DNA of 62,475 nucleotides from an uncultured Roseicyclus sp. (lineage in GTDB: Bacteria; Pseudomonadota; Alphaproteobacteria; Rhodobacterales; Rhodobacteraceae). The translations under genes were made by a program, and so were the position numbers. Below the pieces are notes generated by a model that worked only from the letters and a program-made list of their open reading frames with translations, was not told the DNA's origin and did no database searches. Where the stretch lies: the NCBI GenBank assembly GCA_937139335.1, contig CAKZPN010000059.1, forward strand, positions 1 through 62,475. Reading direction: 5' to 3'. Of this stretch, positions 45,151 to 53,543 are shown piece after piece (the first letter of the stretch is position 1; the number at the start of each line of letters is the position of its first letter).

Positions 45151-45986
45151 CGGATGATCTGGGGCCGGATACGGAGCCGCTGCCGCCTTTCGGCGGGCAG
45201 ATGGCGGTTGAGACGCGCGTTGGCGGCCCCGAAGAGCGCGATGATCCCGAGCGTCAGGACGACGAAATAGACGGCGACGATCGGGTAGGGAACGAAGGGG
45301 TTGAAGGTGCGATCGGCGAAGTAGTTGGCATAATAGAGCGCATCGCCCCGCTGCTGGAAGGCCGGAAACGAACTGAAGAAGATGAGCGCGGTGGCGTGGA
45401 AGAGAAAGATCGCCTCGTTGGTGTAGCCGGGCCAGGCCAGCCTGAGCATGGTCGGAAAGGTGATGCGGCGGAATTTCTTCCAGCCCGAGAGGCCGTAGGC
45501 ATCCGCGGCCTCCAGATCGCCGCGGGGCACGGCGCGGAGCGCGCCGTAGAAGATCTCGGCGGTGTAGGCGGAGGTGTTGCAGAACAGCACGAGGAGCGCG
45601 CCGAGCCAGGCCCGCGCCAGCCAGCGCGTTTCGGCGGTGAACTCGGTCCCGAAGAGGGTGAAGTCCACGCCGAGGTTCGGCAGCATCACGAAGGCCTCGT
45701 AGGCCATGAAGAACTGGATGAAGAGCGGCGAGCCGCGGAAGACGAAGATGAACCATTCCGCCGGTTTGCGGATCAGGCGCGCGGGCGTGTTCTTGGCCAC
45801 GGCCAGCGCGACGGCGAAGGAGAACCCGAGCAGGAGCGCGAGGGCGCCGAAATAGACGTTCCAGATCATCCCCGAGCCGATCAGGACCACCTGTTCGCAG
45901 AGCGAGATTTCGGCGCGGGGCAAGAGCCGCTCGCCGATGCCGAGGGATCGGAGCGCGTAGGCGTGAAAGGCCTCGGCGCAGGTCAT
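45147..45986 (-). CDS. Polar amino acid/amine ABC transporter permease 2 (HisM type)
   Basis: A 279-aa inner-membrane permease with about five helices. The EAA loop that contacts the ATPase is GDLEAADAYGLSGWKKFRRITFPTMLRLAWPG. The segment WFIFVFRGSPLFIQFFMAYEAF is the family N-terminal BPD motif. Its ATG overlaps the stop of permease 1, and its stop overlaps the second ligase gene, so transport and ligation are translated together. Confidence 0.92.
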   Translation of the reverse strand: MTCAEAFHAYALRSLGIGERLLPRAEISLCEQVVLIGSGMIWNVYFGALALLLGFSFAVALAVAKNTPARLIRKPAEWFIFVFRGSPLFIQFFMAYEAFVMLPNLGVDFTLFGTEFTAETRWLARAWLGALLVLFCNTSAYTAEIFYGALRAVPRGDLEAADAYGLSGWKKFRRITFPTMLRLAWPGYTNEAIFLFHATALIFFSSFPAFQQRGDALYYANYFADRTFNPFVPYPIVAVYFVVLTLGIIALFGAANARLNRHLPAERRQRLRIRPQIIR

Positions 45987-46864
45987 ATCGCGGCCTTCCG
46001 CATCTCTTCGCCCGCCGCGGTGGCCTGCCCGCGTGACAGGCGGGCGCTGAGGCGGGCCAGCGCGACCTCGGAGAGCTTGGTGAAGGCGAGGTAGAAGATC
46101 AGGAGCCCGAGGAAATACCAGAAGCGCCAGTCGGGGTGTGGGTACTGGTAGGCCGACGTGCGCGAGCCGCCAAGCTCGCGCGCCCAGTAGACGATATCCT
46201 GGATGCCGAGCAGGAAGAGGAGCGGGGTGGCCTTGATCAGGATCATCCAGATGTTGCTGAGGCCGGGCAGCGCGTAGACCCACATCTGCGGCACCAGCAC
46301 GCGCCAGAACACCTGCCGGCGCGACATGCCATAGGCCTCGGCGGTTTCCAGCTGCGGGCGGGGCACGGCGCGCATCGCGCCGAAAAGCACGTTGCCGCAG
46401 AAGGCGCCGAAGACGATGGCGTAGGTGAAGACGGCAAGCGCGAAGCCGTAGGTCTTGTGGACCCATTGCGGCGCGTTGCCCGACGGCGTGCGCGCCTCGG
46501 GGCAGACGAGGAAGTTGGCGCCTTGCCGGATGTCCTCGGTCCAGTCGGGGCAGACGATCTGGTGGCGGAGGTATTCGATGCCCTGGTCGAGGACGAGGAC
46601 GAAGAACAGGAAGAAGACGATGTCGGGCACACCGCGCACCATCGCGGTGTAGAGCTTGCCGAGCCAGGCCAGCGGCGCGATGTGCGAGCGCGAGGCGGCG
46701 GCGGCGGCGAAGCCGAAGGCTAGCGCCGTGGGCGCGGTGAGGGCAAGGAGCGCGAAGACGACGAGGAACGACCGGTAGAACAGCAGATGCGCCCCGTTGG
46801 TCAGGTAGCACCCGAGCCAGGGGATCGTGTCGAGCGTCGATGGATCGGTGCAGAACTCGAACAT
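45983..46864 (-). CDS. Polar amino acid/amine ABC transporter permease 1 (HisQ type)
   Basis: A 293-aa permease. The EAA loop is PQLETAEAYGMSRRQVFWRVLVPQMWVYALPGL; MVRGVPDIVFFLFFVLVLDQGIEYL is the family start. A periplasmic loop of about 40 residues between helices carries two Cys (IVCPDWTED, FLVCPEA) that could form a disulfide. It follows the binding-protein gene after a 144-nt gap that contains a dispersed repeat (46888-46942), an unusual place within an operon. Confidence 0.92.
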   Translation of the reverse strand: MFEFCTDPSTLDTIPWLGCYLTNGAHLLFYRSFLVVFALLALTAPTALAFGFAAAAASRSHIAPLAWLGKLYTAMVRGVPDIVFFLFFVLVLDQGIEYLRHQIVCPDWTEDIRQGANFLVCPEARTPSGNAPQWVHKTYGFALAVFTYAIVFGAFCGNVLFGAMRAVPRPQLETAEAYGMSRRQVFWRVLVPQMWVYALPGLSNIWMILIKATPLLFLLGIQDIVYWARELGGSRTSAYQYPHPDWRFWYFLGLLIFYLAFTKLSEVALARLSARLSRGQATAAGEEMRKAAI

Positions 46865-46887
46865 GCGGTCCTATGGCGAGGGCGATT

Positions 46888-46942
46888 GGGGGCTCTGCCC
46901 CCGGCCTGCGGCCTCCCCCGGGATATTTGGGAAACAGAGAAG
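46888..46942 (+). repeat. Dispersed hairpin repeat, copy 2
   Basis: GGGGGCTCTGCCCCC, a short variable stem, then CCCCCGGGATATTT, GGGAAACAGAGAAG. The sequence matches copy 3 nearly throughout and copy 1 in its core. It lies inside the ABC operon between the binding protein and permease 1, where an mRNA hairpin could protect the upstream message and lower downstream expression. Confidence 0.85.
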
Positions 46943-47008
46943 GGGGCGCGTTGACCTTGATGAAAGGTGAAGGGGGCGGGCCGGGACCTGCCCCCTTCGG
47001 TCAGGCGA

Positions 47009-47728
47009 TCACCAGGTCGCGGCTTCGTCGCCGAACCATTCGAGGATCAGCGCGTTCAGCGTGCCGTCCTCCTTCATCGAAGTGATGGCGGCGTCGAAGG
47101 CCGCGACGCGCTCGTCGCCCTCGCGCAGGGCCATGCCGACGCCACCGCCGAGTTGCACCGGCTCGCCGACGATCATCAAGCTGTCGTCCTCGGCGGCGAT
47201 CGGAATCAGGTAGTCGCCATCGGCGAAGACGGCGTCGGCCTCGCCGTTGCGGACGGCGGCGACGGTTTCATCAGGGGTCGCGAACTCGATCAGCGTCGCG
47301 CCGGATTCGGCGATGTAGCCGGCCTGGATCGTGTTGGTCTGGGCCGCGATCACGGCGCCTTCGAGCGTGAACTCCTCGGCCATCGCAACGAAGAGCGAGG
47401 AGGCCGGCGGGATGTAGGGCTGCGTGAAATCGACGACTTCCTCGCGTTCCTCGGTGATCGACATGCCGGCGATGATGGTGTCGTAGTTGCCGGATGTGAG
47501 GTTCGGGATGATGCTGTCCCAGTCGTTCGTCACCCATTCGCAGGTCAGCTCGGCCCGCATGCAGATCTCGTCGCCGAGGTCGCGCTCGAAGCCGTCGACC
47601 TCGCCGTTGTCGTTGATGAAGTTGTAGGGGGGGTAGGCGCCCTCCGTGCCCATGCGGACGACGTCTTGCGCGGCGGCCGCGCCGGCGCCGAGGGCCAGAA
47701 GGCTTGCGGTGAGGATCAGGTGTTTCAT
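47009..47728 (-). CDS. Periplasmic substrate-binding protein of polar amino acid/amine ABC transporter
   Basis: A 239-aa family 3 solute-binding protein. The signal peptide (LILTASLLALGAGAAAAQ) is followed by VVRMGTEGAYPPYNFINDNGEVDGFERDLGDEIC, WDSIIPNLTSGNYDTIIAGMSITEEREEVVDFTQPY and NGEADAVFADGDYLIPIA. Two Cys in the mature protein (EICMRAELTCEW) are probably paired. Family members bind basic or polar amino acids and opines; the ligase/oxidase genes downstream suggest an amine or amino-acid ligand. Confidence 0.93.
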   Translation of the reverse strand: MKHLILTASLLALGAGAAAAQDVVRMGTEGAYPPYNFINDNGEVDGFERDLGDEICMRAELTCEWVTNDWDSIIPNLTSGNYDTIIAGMSITEEREEVVDFTQPYIPPASSLFVAMAEEFTLEGAVIAAQTNTIQAGYIAESGATLIEFATPDETVAAVRNGEADAVFADGDYLIPIAAEDDSLMIVGEPVQLGGGVGMALREGDERVAAFDAAITSMKEDGTLNALILEWFGDEAATW

Positions 47729-47766
47729 TGGGTAGTCTCCCTGGAGTTTTTTGGTCGCGATTTGCC

Positions 47767-48543
47767 TCAGGCCGCTTGCGAGTGGCTGAGGAACTGTTGC
47801 AGGCGCTGCGATTTCGGCGCGCCGAAGAGGTCGGAGGGCGGACCCTGTTCCTCGATCTTGCCAAGATGCAGGAAAATCGTGTGCGAGGACAGGTCGCGCG
47901 CCATGCGCATGTCGTGGGTGACGAGGATCATGGTGCGGCCTTCCTCGGCCAGCGCGCGGATCACGCGCACCACCTCCTGCTCCAGTTCGGGGTCGAGGGC
48001 GGAGGTCGGTTCGTCGAAGAGGAGCGCGCGGGGTTCCATGCAGAGCGCGCGGGCGATGGCGGCGCGCTGCTGCTGGCCGCCCGACAGTTGCGCGGGCCAG
48101 GCGTCGGCCTTTTCGGCGATGCCGACCTTGTCGAGATAGGCGCGGGCGCGATCCTCGACCTCGGCGCGATCCTGGCCGAGGACGGTCACGGGCGCCTCCA
48201 TCACGTTTTGGAGGATGGTGAGATGGGACCAGAGGTTGAACTGCTGGAACACCATCGAGAGATTGGTGCGGATGCGGCGGACCTGTTCGGCGTTGGCGGG
48301 CCGGCGGGCGTTGCCGGTGCCTTTCCATTGCACCGGCTCGCCCTCGAAGATCACCTCGCCCTGCTGGCTGTCCTCGAGCAGGTTGGCGCAGCGCAGCAGC
48401 GTGGATTTGCCCGAGCCGGAGGAGCCGATCAGCGACACCACGTCGCCCGCGCGCGCAGTCAGGTCGACCCCGCGCAGCACCTCGAGGGCGCCGAAACTCT
48501 TGTGCAGACCGGTGATCTCGATGACCGGCGGTGTGGCAGACAT
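47767..48543 (-). CDS. Polar amino acid/amine ABC transporter ATPase
   Basis: A 258-aa ATPase with Walker A GSSGSGKSTLL, Q-loop VFQQFNLWSHLT, signature LSGGQQQRAAIARAL, Walker B ALLFDEPTSALD and the switch His in ILVTHDMRMA. It is a HisP/GlnQ-type subunit. The ATG at 48543 has GGGGA upstream; an in-frame ATG at 48570 lacks a Shine-Dalgarno. It is the first gene of the amine uptake and degradation operon; a promoter should lie in 48544-48663. Confidence 0.94.
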   Translation of the reverse strand: MSATPPVIEITGLHKSFGALEVLRGVDLTARAGDVVSLIGSSGSGKSTLLRCANLLEDSQQGEVIFEGEPVQWKGTGNARRPANAEQVRRIRTNLSMVFQQFNLWSHLTILQNVMEAPVTVLGQDRAEVEDRARAYLDKVGIAEKADAWPAQLSGGQQQRAAIARALCMEPRALLFDEPTSALDPELEQEVVRVIRALAEEGRTMILVTHDMRMARDLSSHTIFLHLGKIEEQGPPSDLFGAPKSQRLQQFLSHSQAA

Positions 48544-48663
48544 CAGGTCCCCGTCCCTGTGGTGGTTCACGGATTTGTGCCCATGGATAGCGCAAATGCA
48601 ACGGTCTTGTGCAGCATGACCCCGCGGAAGCGACCGGATTGCGCCGGTTTGGCGGGCATCTGG

Positions 48664-49404
48664 TCAGGGATTGGGCGGGATGGGAATAGCCCGGTAGCGA
48701 TGCGCGTCGATATGCACAATTCCGCTCAGGTCGAGCGCGTGGCGGGTCGCGGCAGGCAGCGCGGCAACGGCCTCGGTCACGGCGCCGCGCAGGCTGGCGG
48801 CGTCATGGGTGGCAGCGGTGATGAGCGGCAGGCCCGGCGTCGGCGGCGTGCGCGCGATCTCGAGCCCGGGATCGGCGGCGTCGAAGCGGAGGAGCTGGCG
48901 CCAGGTCTGCGCGTCGACGGCGGCAAGGTCGGCAGTGCCTTCGGCCACCGCGCGGGCCGAGGCGGCGTGGCTGCCGGTGAGGGTGACGGGGCCGAGGGCG
49001 AGTTTATGGGCCACCGCCCAGCCGTGTAGCGCGGCCCAGCCGGACTGGCTCAGCGGATCGTTGACCGCCACGCGCGGGCGGTCTGGCAGGTCGCCGCGCG
49101 CGAGGAGGACGGAACAGTAGTGGCCGGGCGGGCAGCCGGGCAGGCCGTAGTCTGGCGTGGCGACGATGCGGACCTGCCCGAAGAGCCGGGACCGGAACGG
49201 CAGGCCGCAGGTCTGCGCCAGCAGCAGGTCGGGGCTTTGCCAGATGTCCCAGAGGTCGCGGTCGCGGGTCAGCGCATCCGGCGCGTCGAAGCCGCGGGCG
49301 CGCAGCGCGTCGCGGAGCGCGGACCAGAGCGCGTCGGTCTCGGTGCGCAGTTCGGGCCGGTCGTACATCGGCAGGGCCGCGATCGGCGCGCCGGTGTCAG
49401 GCAC
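48664..49404 (-). CDS. PhnD-like substrate-binding-domain protein without signal peptide
   Basis: A 246-aa protein with the periplasmic binding fold of the phosphate/phosphite/phosphonate (PhnD) family: ALPMYDRPELRTETDALWSALRDAL, LLAQTCGLPFRS, RVAVNDPLSQSGW and AEGTADLAAVDAQTWRQL. It has no signal peptide (MPDTGAPIAALP), so it may be cytoplasmic, unlike transport-linked PhnD. No permease or ATPase of that type is next to it. It overlaps the TerB-like gene by 8 nt. A ligand-sensing role is possible but unproven. Confidence 0.75.
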   Translation of the reverse strand: MPDTGAPIAALPMYDRPELRTETDALWSALRDALRARGFDAPDALTRDRDLWDIWQSPDLLLAQTCGLPFRSRLFGQVRIVATPDYGLPGCPPGHYCSVLLARGDLPDRPRVAVNDPLSQSGWAALHGWAVAHKLALGPVTLTGSHAASARAVAEGTADLAAVDAQTWRQLLRFDAADPGLEIARTPPTPGLPLITAATHDAASLRGAVTEAVAALPAATRHALDLSGIVHIDAHRYRAIPIPPNP

Positions 49405-49846
49405 CGGACTTGGTCGCTTCCACCCGCTTGCGGGCGAGGTTGCTGTCGCGGTCGTTGATGCCCAGCATCGGCGCGACCATGCGCAGCAGCGCGTCTTCCT
49501 CGTGGTCGCGGGTGCCGTCGGCCAGCACGATGAACCACAACGCCTCGATCACGTGGACGCGGTCCTCGTAGGGCACGCAATCCTTGATGGCGCGCGTGAA
49601 GCGGACGGTGTCGGGGGCTTCCTGCTCCAGCGCCTCGGCCTCGATCCTCAGCGCGCGGGCGTCGTGACCGGAGAGCGCGTAGCGGTGCGCGAGCAGGTTG
49701 TCGATCTGCGCCTGTTCGATCTCGGCATAGTCGCCGTCCGAGCGGGCGATGCGCACCAGAAGCGCGGCGAGCGCGAGGCGGGCGTCGTCATAAGGCAGGG
49801 GTTCGGGGTCGGAGGCCGTCAGGCGGCGCAGAAGATCAGCTATCAT
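49397..49846 (-). CDS. TerB-like (tellurite-resistance B family) protein
   Basis: A 149-aa helical protein with the TerB pattern: ARLALAALLVRIARSDGDYAEIEQAQIDNLLAHR in the first half and VHVIEALWFIVLADGTRDHEEDALLRMVAPMLGI in the second, each with acidic residues (RSDGDY, ADGTRD) like the metal-binding positions of TerB. Tellurite resistance itself is not implied. The 8-nt overlap with the PhnD-like gene shows coupling; it is 42 nt after phzF. Confidence 0.85.
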   Translation of the reverse strand: MIADLLRRLTASDPEPLPYDDARLALAALLVRIARSDGDYAEIEQAQIDNLLAHRYALSGHDARALRIEAEALEQEAPDTVRFTRAIKDCVPYEDRVHVIEALWFIVLADGTRDHEEDALLRMVAPMLGINDRDSNLARKRVEATKSGA

Positions 49847-49888
49847 GCCGGTCCATATAGGCGGCGCGGGCGGCGCTGCAAAGCCGGT

Positions 49889-50755
49889 TCAGGGAATCCG
49901 GATCTCGCCCTCGGCGATCTTGACGGCCGATCCGGCGACGCGGATGGCGGTGAGCGCGCCCTCCGCAACATCGACCGAGAGCCGCAGGGTGGAGGGGCGG
50001 CCCATCTCGACGCCCTGTTGCAGATGCAGGGTTGCGGTGCCGTCTTGCAGCGCGCCGTTGGCGAGCAACTGCCCGGCGAGGAGCGCGCTGGCCGAGCCGG
50101 TGGCGGGGTCCTCGGGGATGCCCGCGCCGGGCGAGAACATGCGGGCTCGAATGCCCTCGGGAGTCGTGGTGTAGAGATAGGCACTGTCGACCTGCGCGGC
50201 GCTCATCAGCTCGGACCAGGCGGGCTCCAGCGGGCGGGCGGCGGCGAGCGTGTCCGCGTCGGTGACGGGGACATAGAGGAACGCCGGGCCGCCTTGCCAG
50301 ACGCCGGGGTCGTGCGGGCCGATGCGCGCGGGTCGGATGCAGAGGGCGGCGGCGATCATCGCGTGCGGCGGGGTGGGCGCGTGGCGCACAGGCAGCCTCG
50401 GCGCGCTGAACTCGGCCAGCGCGGTGCCGCTGTCGCGGGTGATGGTGACGGGGACGAGGCCGGCCTGTTCCTTGAGCGTGATGGTGTCGGAACTGTCGCC
50501 GGCCAGGTGCAGCGCGCAGCCGATGGTTGGGTGGCCGGCGAAGGGAATTTCCGCCGTGGGGAAGAAGATGCGGACCTTGGCACTGTGGGCGGGGTCGTCG
50601 GGACGCTGGACGAAGATGGTTTCGCTGAGGTTGAACTGCCGCGCGAGGGTCTGCATCTGCGCGATGCTCAGGTCATCGGCACCCTCCACGATGGCCAGCG
50701 GGTTGCCGGTGAAGGGCGTGGTGGTGAAGACGTCGTAGATGTGGAAGCGGAGCAT
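49889..50755 (-). CDS. PhzF-family isomerase/epimerase
   Basis: A 288-aa protein with a diaminopimelate-epimerase-like fold. The start is VFTTTPFTGNPLAIVEGADDL, the catalytic Glu sits in FNLSETIFV, and FFPTAEIPFAGHPTIGCALHL and GIPEDPATGSASALLAG are the two other family motifs. The physiological substrate of most PhzF homologues is unknown. The ATG at 50755 (MLRFHIYDV) follows GAGG; an upstream start at 50791 adds a segment without similarity. It is divergent from the leucine operon. Confidence 0.9.
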   Translation of the reverse strand: MLRFHIYDVFTTTPFTGNPLAIVEGADDLSIAQMQTLARQFNLSETIFVQRPDDPAHSAKVRIFFPTAEIPFAGHPTIGCALHLAGDSSDTITLKEQAGLVPVTITRDSGTALAEFSAPRLPVRHAPTPPHAMIAAALCIRPARIGPHDPGVWQGGPAFLYVPVTDADTLAAARPLEPAWSELMSAAQVDSAYLYTTTPEGIRARMFSPGAGIPEDPATGSASALLAGQLLANGALQDGTATLHLQQGVEMGRPSTLRLSVDVAEGALTAIRVAGSAVKIAEGEIRIP

Positions 50756-50828
50756 GGCGGCCTCGGCGCTGGGGTCGCCGCACAGGATCATCCGGCGCGG
50801 GGCGAGGCAAGGGCGTGACGCGAATCCT

Positions 50829-50875
50829 TTGACAGGCGCATGTCCGCCGCGTATGAATTGAACAAGCGTTCAATT
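50829..50875 (+). promoter_or_regulatory. liu operon promoter with overlapping operator
   Basis: TTGACA (50829-50834), a 17-nt spacer and TATGAA (50852-50857) form a good sigma-70 promoter. A 20-bp inverted repeat (AATTGAAC, AAGC, GTTCAATT; 50856-50875) overlaps the end of the -10 and the expected start site. Its form suggests a dimeric repressor, TetR-like; the regulator is not in this window. Confidence 0.75.
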
Positions 50876-50892
50876 AATGGGAGGTTGGCGCC

Positions 50893-52056
50893 ATGTTTCT
50901 CGGATCCATGACGTTCGACTTGGGCGATGAGGTCAATGCGCTGCGCGAGATGGTGCACCGCTGGGCGCAGGAGCGGGTGAAACCGCTGGCCGCCGAGACC
51001 GACCGCGTCAACGCCTTTCCGAACCAGCTCTGGCCCGAGATGGGCGAGCTTGGCCTGCTCGGCATCACCGTCGAGGAGGAGTTCGGCGGCGCAGGCATGG
51101 GCTATCTCGCGCATCTCGTCGCGGTCGAGGAGATCAGCCGCGTCTCGGCCTCCATCGGGCTGAGCTACGGCGCGCATTCCAACCTCTGCGTGAACCAGAT
51201 CAAGCTGAACGGCACGGCCGAGCAAAAGGCGCAGTACCTGCCGAAGCTGGTGTCGGGCGAGCATGTCGGCGCGCTGGCGATGTCCGAGGCCGGGGCGGGG
51301 TCGGATGTGGTGGGGATGCAGCTGCGGGCCGAGAAACGGAACGACCGCTACGTTCTGAACGGCACGAAATACTGGATCACCAACGGGCCCGATGCCGACA
51401 CGCTGGTGGTCTACGCCAAGACCGACCCGGATGCGGGATCGAAGGGGATCACCGCCTTCATCGTGGAAAAGACCATGAAGGGCTTCAGCACCTCGCCGCA
51501 TTTCGACAAGCTGGGGATGCGCGGCTCGAACACGGCGGAGCTGGTCTTCGACGACGTCGAGGTGCCGTTCGAAAACGTGCTGGGCGAGGAAGGCCGCGGC
51601 GTGCGCGTGCTGATGTCCGGCCTCGATTACGAGCGCGTCGTGCTGTCGGGCGTGAACATCGGCATCATGGCCGGCTGCCTCGACGAGGTGATGCCCTACA
51701 TGGTCGAGCGCAAGCAGTTCGGGCAGCCGATCGGATCGTTCCAACTGATGCAGGGCAAGATCGCGGACATGTATACGGCGATGAATTCCGCCCGCGCCTA
51801 TGCCTACGAGGTGGCCAAGGCCTGCGACCGGGGCGAGGTGAAGCGCGCCGATGCCGCCGCCTGCGTCCTCTACGCGTCGGAGGAGGGGATGAAGGTCGCG
51901 CACCAGGCGGTGCAGGCGATGGGTGGTGCGGGCTTTCTGAACGATTCGGCCGTCAGCCGCATGTTCCGCGACGCCAAGCTGATGGAGATCGGCGCGGGGA
52001 CCAGCGAGATCCGGCGGATGCTGGTCGGGCGCGAGTTGATGGCGCAGATGGGTTGA
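50893..52056 (+). CDS. ivd: Isovaleryl-CoA dehydrogenase
   Basis: A 387-aa acyl-CoA dehydrogenase that turns isovaleryl-CoA into 3-methylcrotonyl-CoA in leucine breakdown. It has GALAMSEAGAGSDVVGM and KYWITNGPDAD for FAD binding, and the catalytic Glu of the isovaleryl subtype in LMSGLDYERVVLSG. C-terminal MEIGAGTSEIRRMLVGREL is typical. The context (mcc, hmgL) confirms the substrate. GGGAGG precedes the ATG at 50893. Confidence 0.96.
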   Translation: MFLGSMTFDLGDEVNALREMVHRWAQERVKPLAAETDRVNAFPNQLWPEMGELGLLGITVEEEFGGAGMGYLAHLVAVEEISRVSASIGLSYGAHSNLCVNQIKLNGTAEQKAQYLPKLVSGEHVGALAMSEAGAGSDVVGMQLRAEKRNDRYVLNGTKYWITNGPDADTLVVYAKTDPDAGSKGITAFIVEKTMKGFSTSPHFDKLGMRGSNTAELVFDDVEVPFENVLGEEGRGVRVLMSGLDYERVVLSGVNIGIMAGCLDEVMPYMVERKQFGQPIGSFQLMQGKIADMYTAMNSARAYAYEVAKACDRGEVKRADAAACVLYASEEGMKVAHQAVQAMGGAGFLNDSAVSRMFRDAKLMEIGAGTSEIRRMLVGRELMAQMG

Positions 52057-52075
52057 GGCCGGGGTGGGGCGCGGA

Positions 52076-52369
52076 ATGATGCTGCCGCTGATGGCACTGC
52101 TGACGGTCTCGGCGGCGTTCGGTCTGTTGCTGGGGCTGCGCGCGATCCCGCCCTCCGAGACCGAGATCATCGACGCCGCCGCCGCGCGCTACCTGCGCGA
52201 AACCGGCGGCGCACGCAGCGATTGTCACGCCACCCCCGGCCCGGTCGCGGGCGTGCGGCTGGTGGTGATCTGCGATGCGGGGGAGCAAACCTGGACCGCA
52301 GCCTTTGATGCGTGGGGCACGGAGGTTACGCTGGACGCGGACCTACTGGAACAGGAGCCCCGGACATGA
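52076..52369 (+). CDS. Small single-pass membrane/secreted hypothetical protein
   Basis: A 97-aa protein with one N-terminal hydrophobic segment (MMLPLMALLTVSAAFGLLLGL) and a short soluble part with two Cys (RSDCHATPG, VVICDAGE). The ATG at 52076 follows GGGGTGGGG; a GTG at 52064 is possible. The stop overlaps the next start (ATGA). The gene lies in the liu operon, but no link to leucine metabolism is visible. Confidence 0.65.
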   Translation: MMLPLMALLTVSAAFGLLLGLRAIPPSETEIIDAAAARYLRETGGARSDCHATPGPVAGVRLVVICDAGEQTWTAAFDAWGTEVTLDADLLEQEPRT

Positions 52370-53085
52370 CCGATTTCGGCGATCTCACGGCGATCTATTT
52401 CAACACCTCGCTCAAGCGGCGACCCGCGGACAGCCATACGCAATTGCTGCTAAACGCCTCGGCCGGCATCCTCGAGAAGAACGGCGTGACGGTGGACCAT
52501 GTCCACATGCTCGACCACCAGGTCGCGCCGGGCGTCTACCCCGACATGACCGAGCACGGCTGGGACAGCGATGCCTGGCCCGCGATCTGGAAGCGGGTTC
52601 TTGCCGCCGACATCGTGGTGATCGGCACGCCGCTGTGGTTGGGCGAGGAATCGAGCCAGTGCCGGGTGCTGATCGAGCGGCTTTACGCGATGTCGGGCGA
52701 GTTGAACGACAAGGGCCAGTCGATCTACTATGGCAAGGTGGGCGGCTGCGTCGTGACCGGCAACGAGGACGGGATCAAGCACGCCGCGATGTCGCTGGGC
52801 TTCGCGCTGAACCACCTCGGTCTGACGATCCCGCCGCAGGCCGATTGCGGCTGGATCGGCGAGGCGGGGCCGGGGCCGTCCTACGGCGACGAGGACGGCG
52901 AGGGCGGGCGCGTGGGCTTCGGCAACGACTTCACCCAGCGCAACACCACCATCATGTCGTGGAACCTGATGCACATGGCGCGCATCCTGAAGGACGCGGG
53001 CGGGTTGCCGAACACCGGCAACGACCGCAACGCCTGGAAGGCCGGGGCGCGGTTCGATTTCGAGAACCCGGAGTACCGGGCATGA
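52366..53085 (+). CDS. Flavodoxin-fold NAD(P)H-dependent FMN reductase-like protein
   Basis: A 239-aa flavodoxin-fold protein. The FMN phosphate loop is AIYFNTSLKRRPADSHTQ. The second region is VVIGTPLWLGEESSQCRVLIERLYAM, and VGGCVVTGNEDGIKHAAMSLGFALNHLG closes the flavin site. Related proteins reduce quinones or flavins. The role in this operon is unknown. Its start overlaps the previous stop and its stop overlaps the next start by ATGA. Confidence 0.85.
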   Translation: MTDFGDLTAIYFNTSLKRRPADSHTQLLLNASAGILEKNGVTVDHVHMLDHQVAPGVYPDMTEHGWDSDAWPAIWKRVLAADIVVIGTPLWLGEESSQCRVLIERLYAMSGELNDKGQSIYYGKVGGCVVTGNEDGIKHAAMSLGFALNHLGLTIPPQADCGWIGEAGPGPSYGDEDGEGGRVGFGNDFTQRNTTIMSWNLMHMARILKDAGGLPNTGNDRNAWKAGARFDFENPEYRA

Positions 53086-53543
53086 GGTGGGCGGCGATCC
53101 TCTGCGCCGTGGTCGCGGTCTCGGGCGGGCAGGCGAGCGCTCAGGACATGAGCGTCGATCCGGCGATCACCGAGGGCTGTCTCGCGGTGAACGGCGCGGC
53201 GCCGGAGGCCTGTATCGGGGTGGCCGCGTCGGTCTGCATGGGGGCGCTGGGCGGAAGCTCCACCCTCGGGATGGGGGCCTGCCTCGGATCGGAGGCGGAG
53301 CTGTGGGACCGGCGGCTGAACGCAGCCTACGGGGCGCTGCGGGCGGGTCATGACGCGGCAAGTGCCGATGCGCTGCGCGCCTCGCAACGGGCCTGGATCA
53401 CGTTCCGCGACCTGTCCTGCGCTTACGAGCGCACGACATGGGGCGGCGGCACGGGCGGCGGGCCGGCGGCGGCGCAATGCCTGATGCAGATGACGGCGCG
53501 GCAGGCGCTGGCGCTCGAAGCGCGGCTGGGGGCGGCGCGATGA
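53082..53543 (+). CDS. LprI/DUF1311-family secreted protein
   Basis: A 153-aa protein with a signal peptide (RWAAILCAVVAVSGGQASAQ). The mature domain has the LprI (DUF1311) pattern: CLGSEAELWDRRLNAAYGALRAG, ALRASQRAWITFRDLSCAYE and QCLMQMTARQALALEARL, with six or so Cys. LprI of Mycobacterium inhibits lysozyme; a periplasmic inhibitor role here is an inference only. It is coupled to both neighbours by ATGA overlaps. Confidence 0.85.
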   Translation: MRWAAILCAVVAVSGGQASAQDMSVDPAITEGCLAVNGAAPEACIGVAASVCMGALGGSSTLGMGACLGSEAELWDRRLNAAYGALRAGHDAASADALRASQRAWITFRDLSCAYERTTWGGGTGGGPAAAQCLMQMTARQALALEARLGAAR

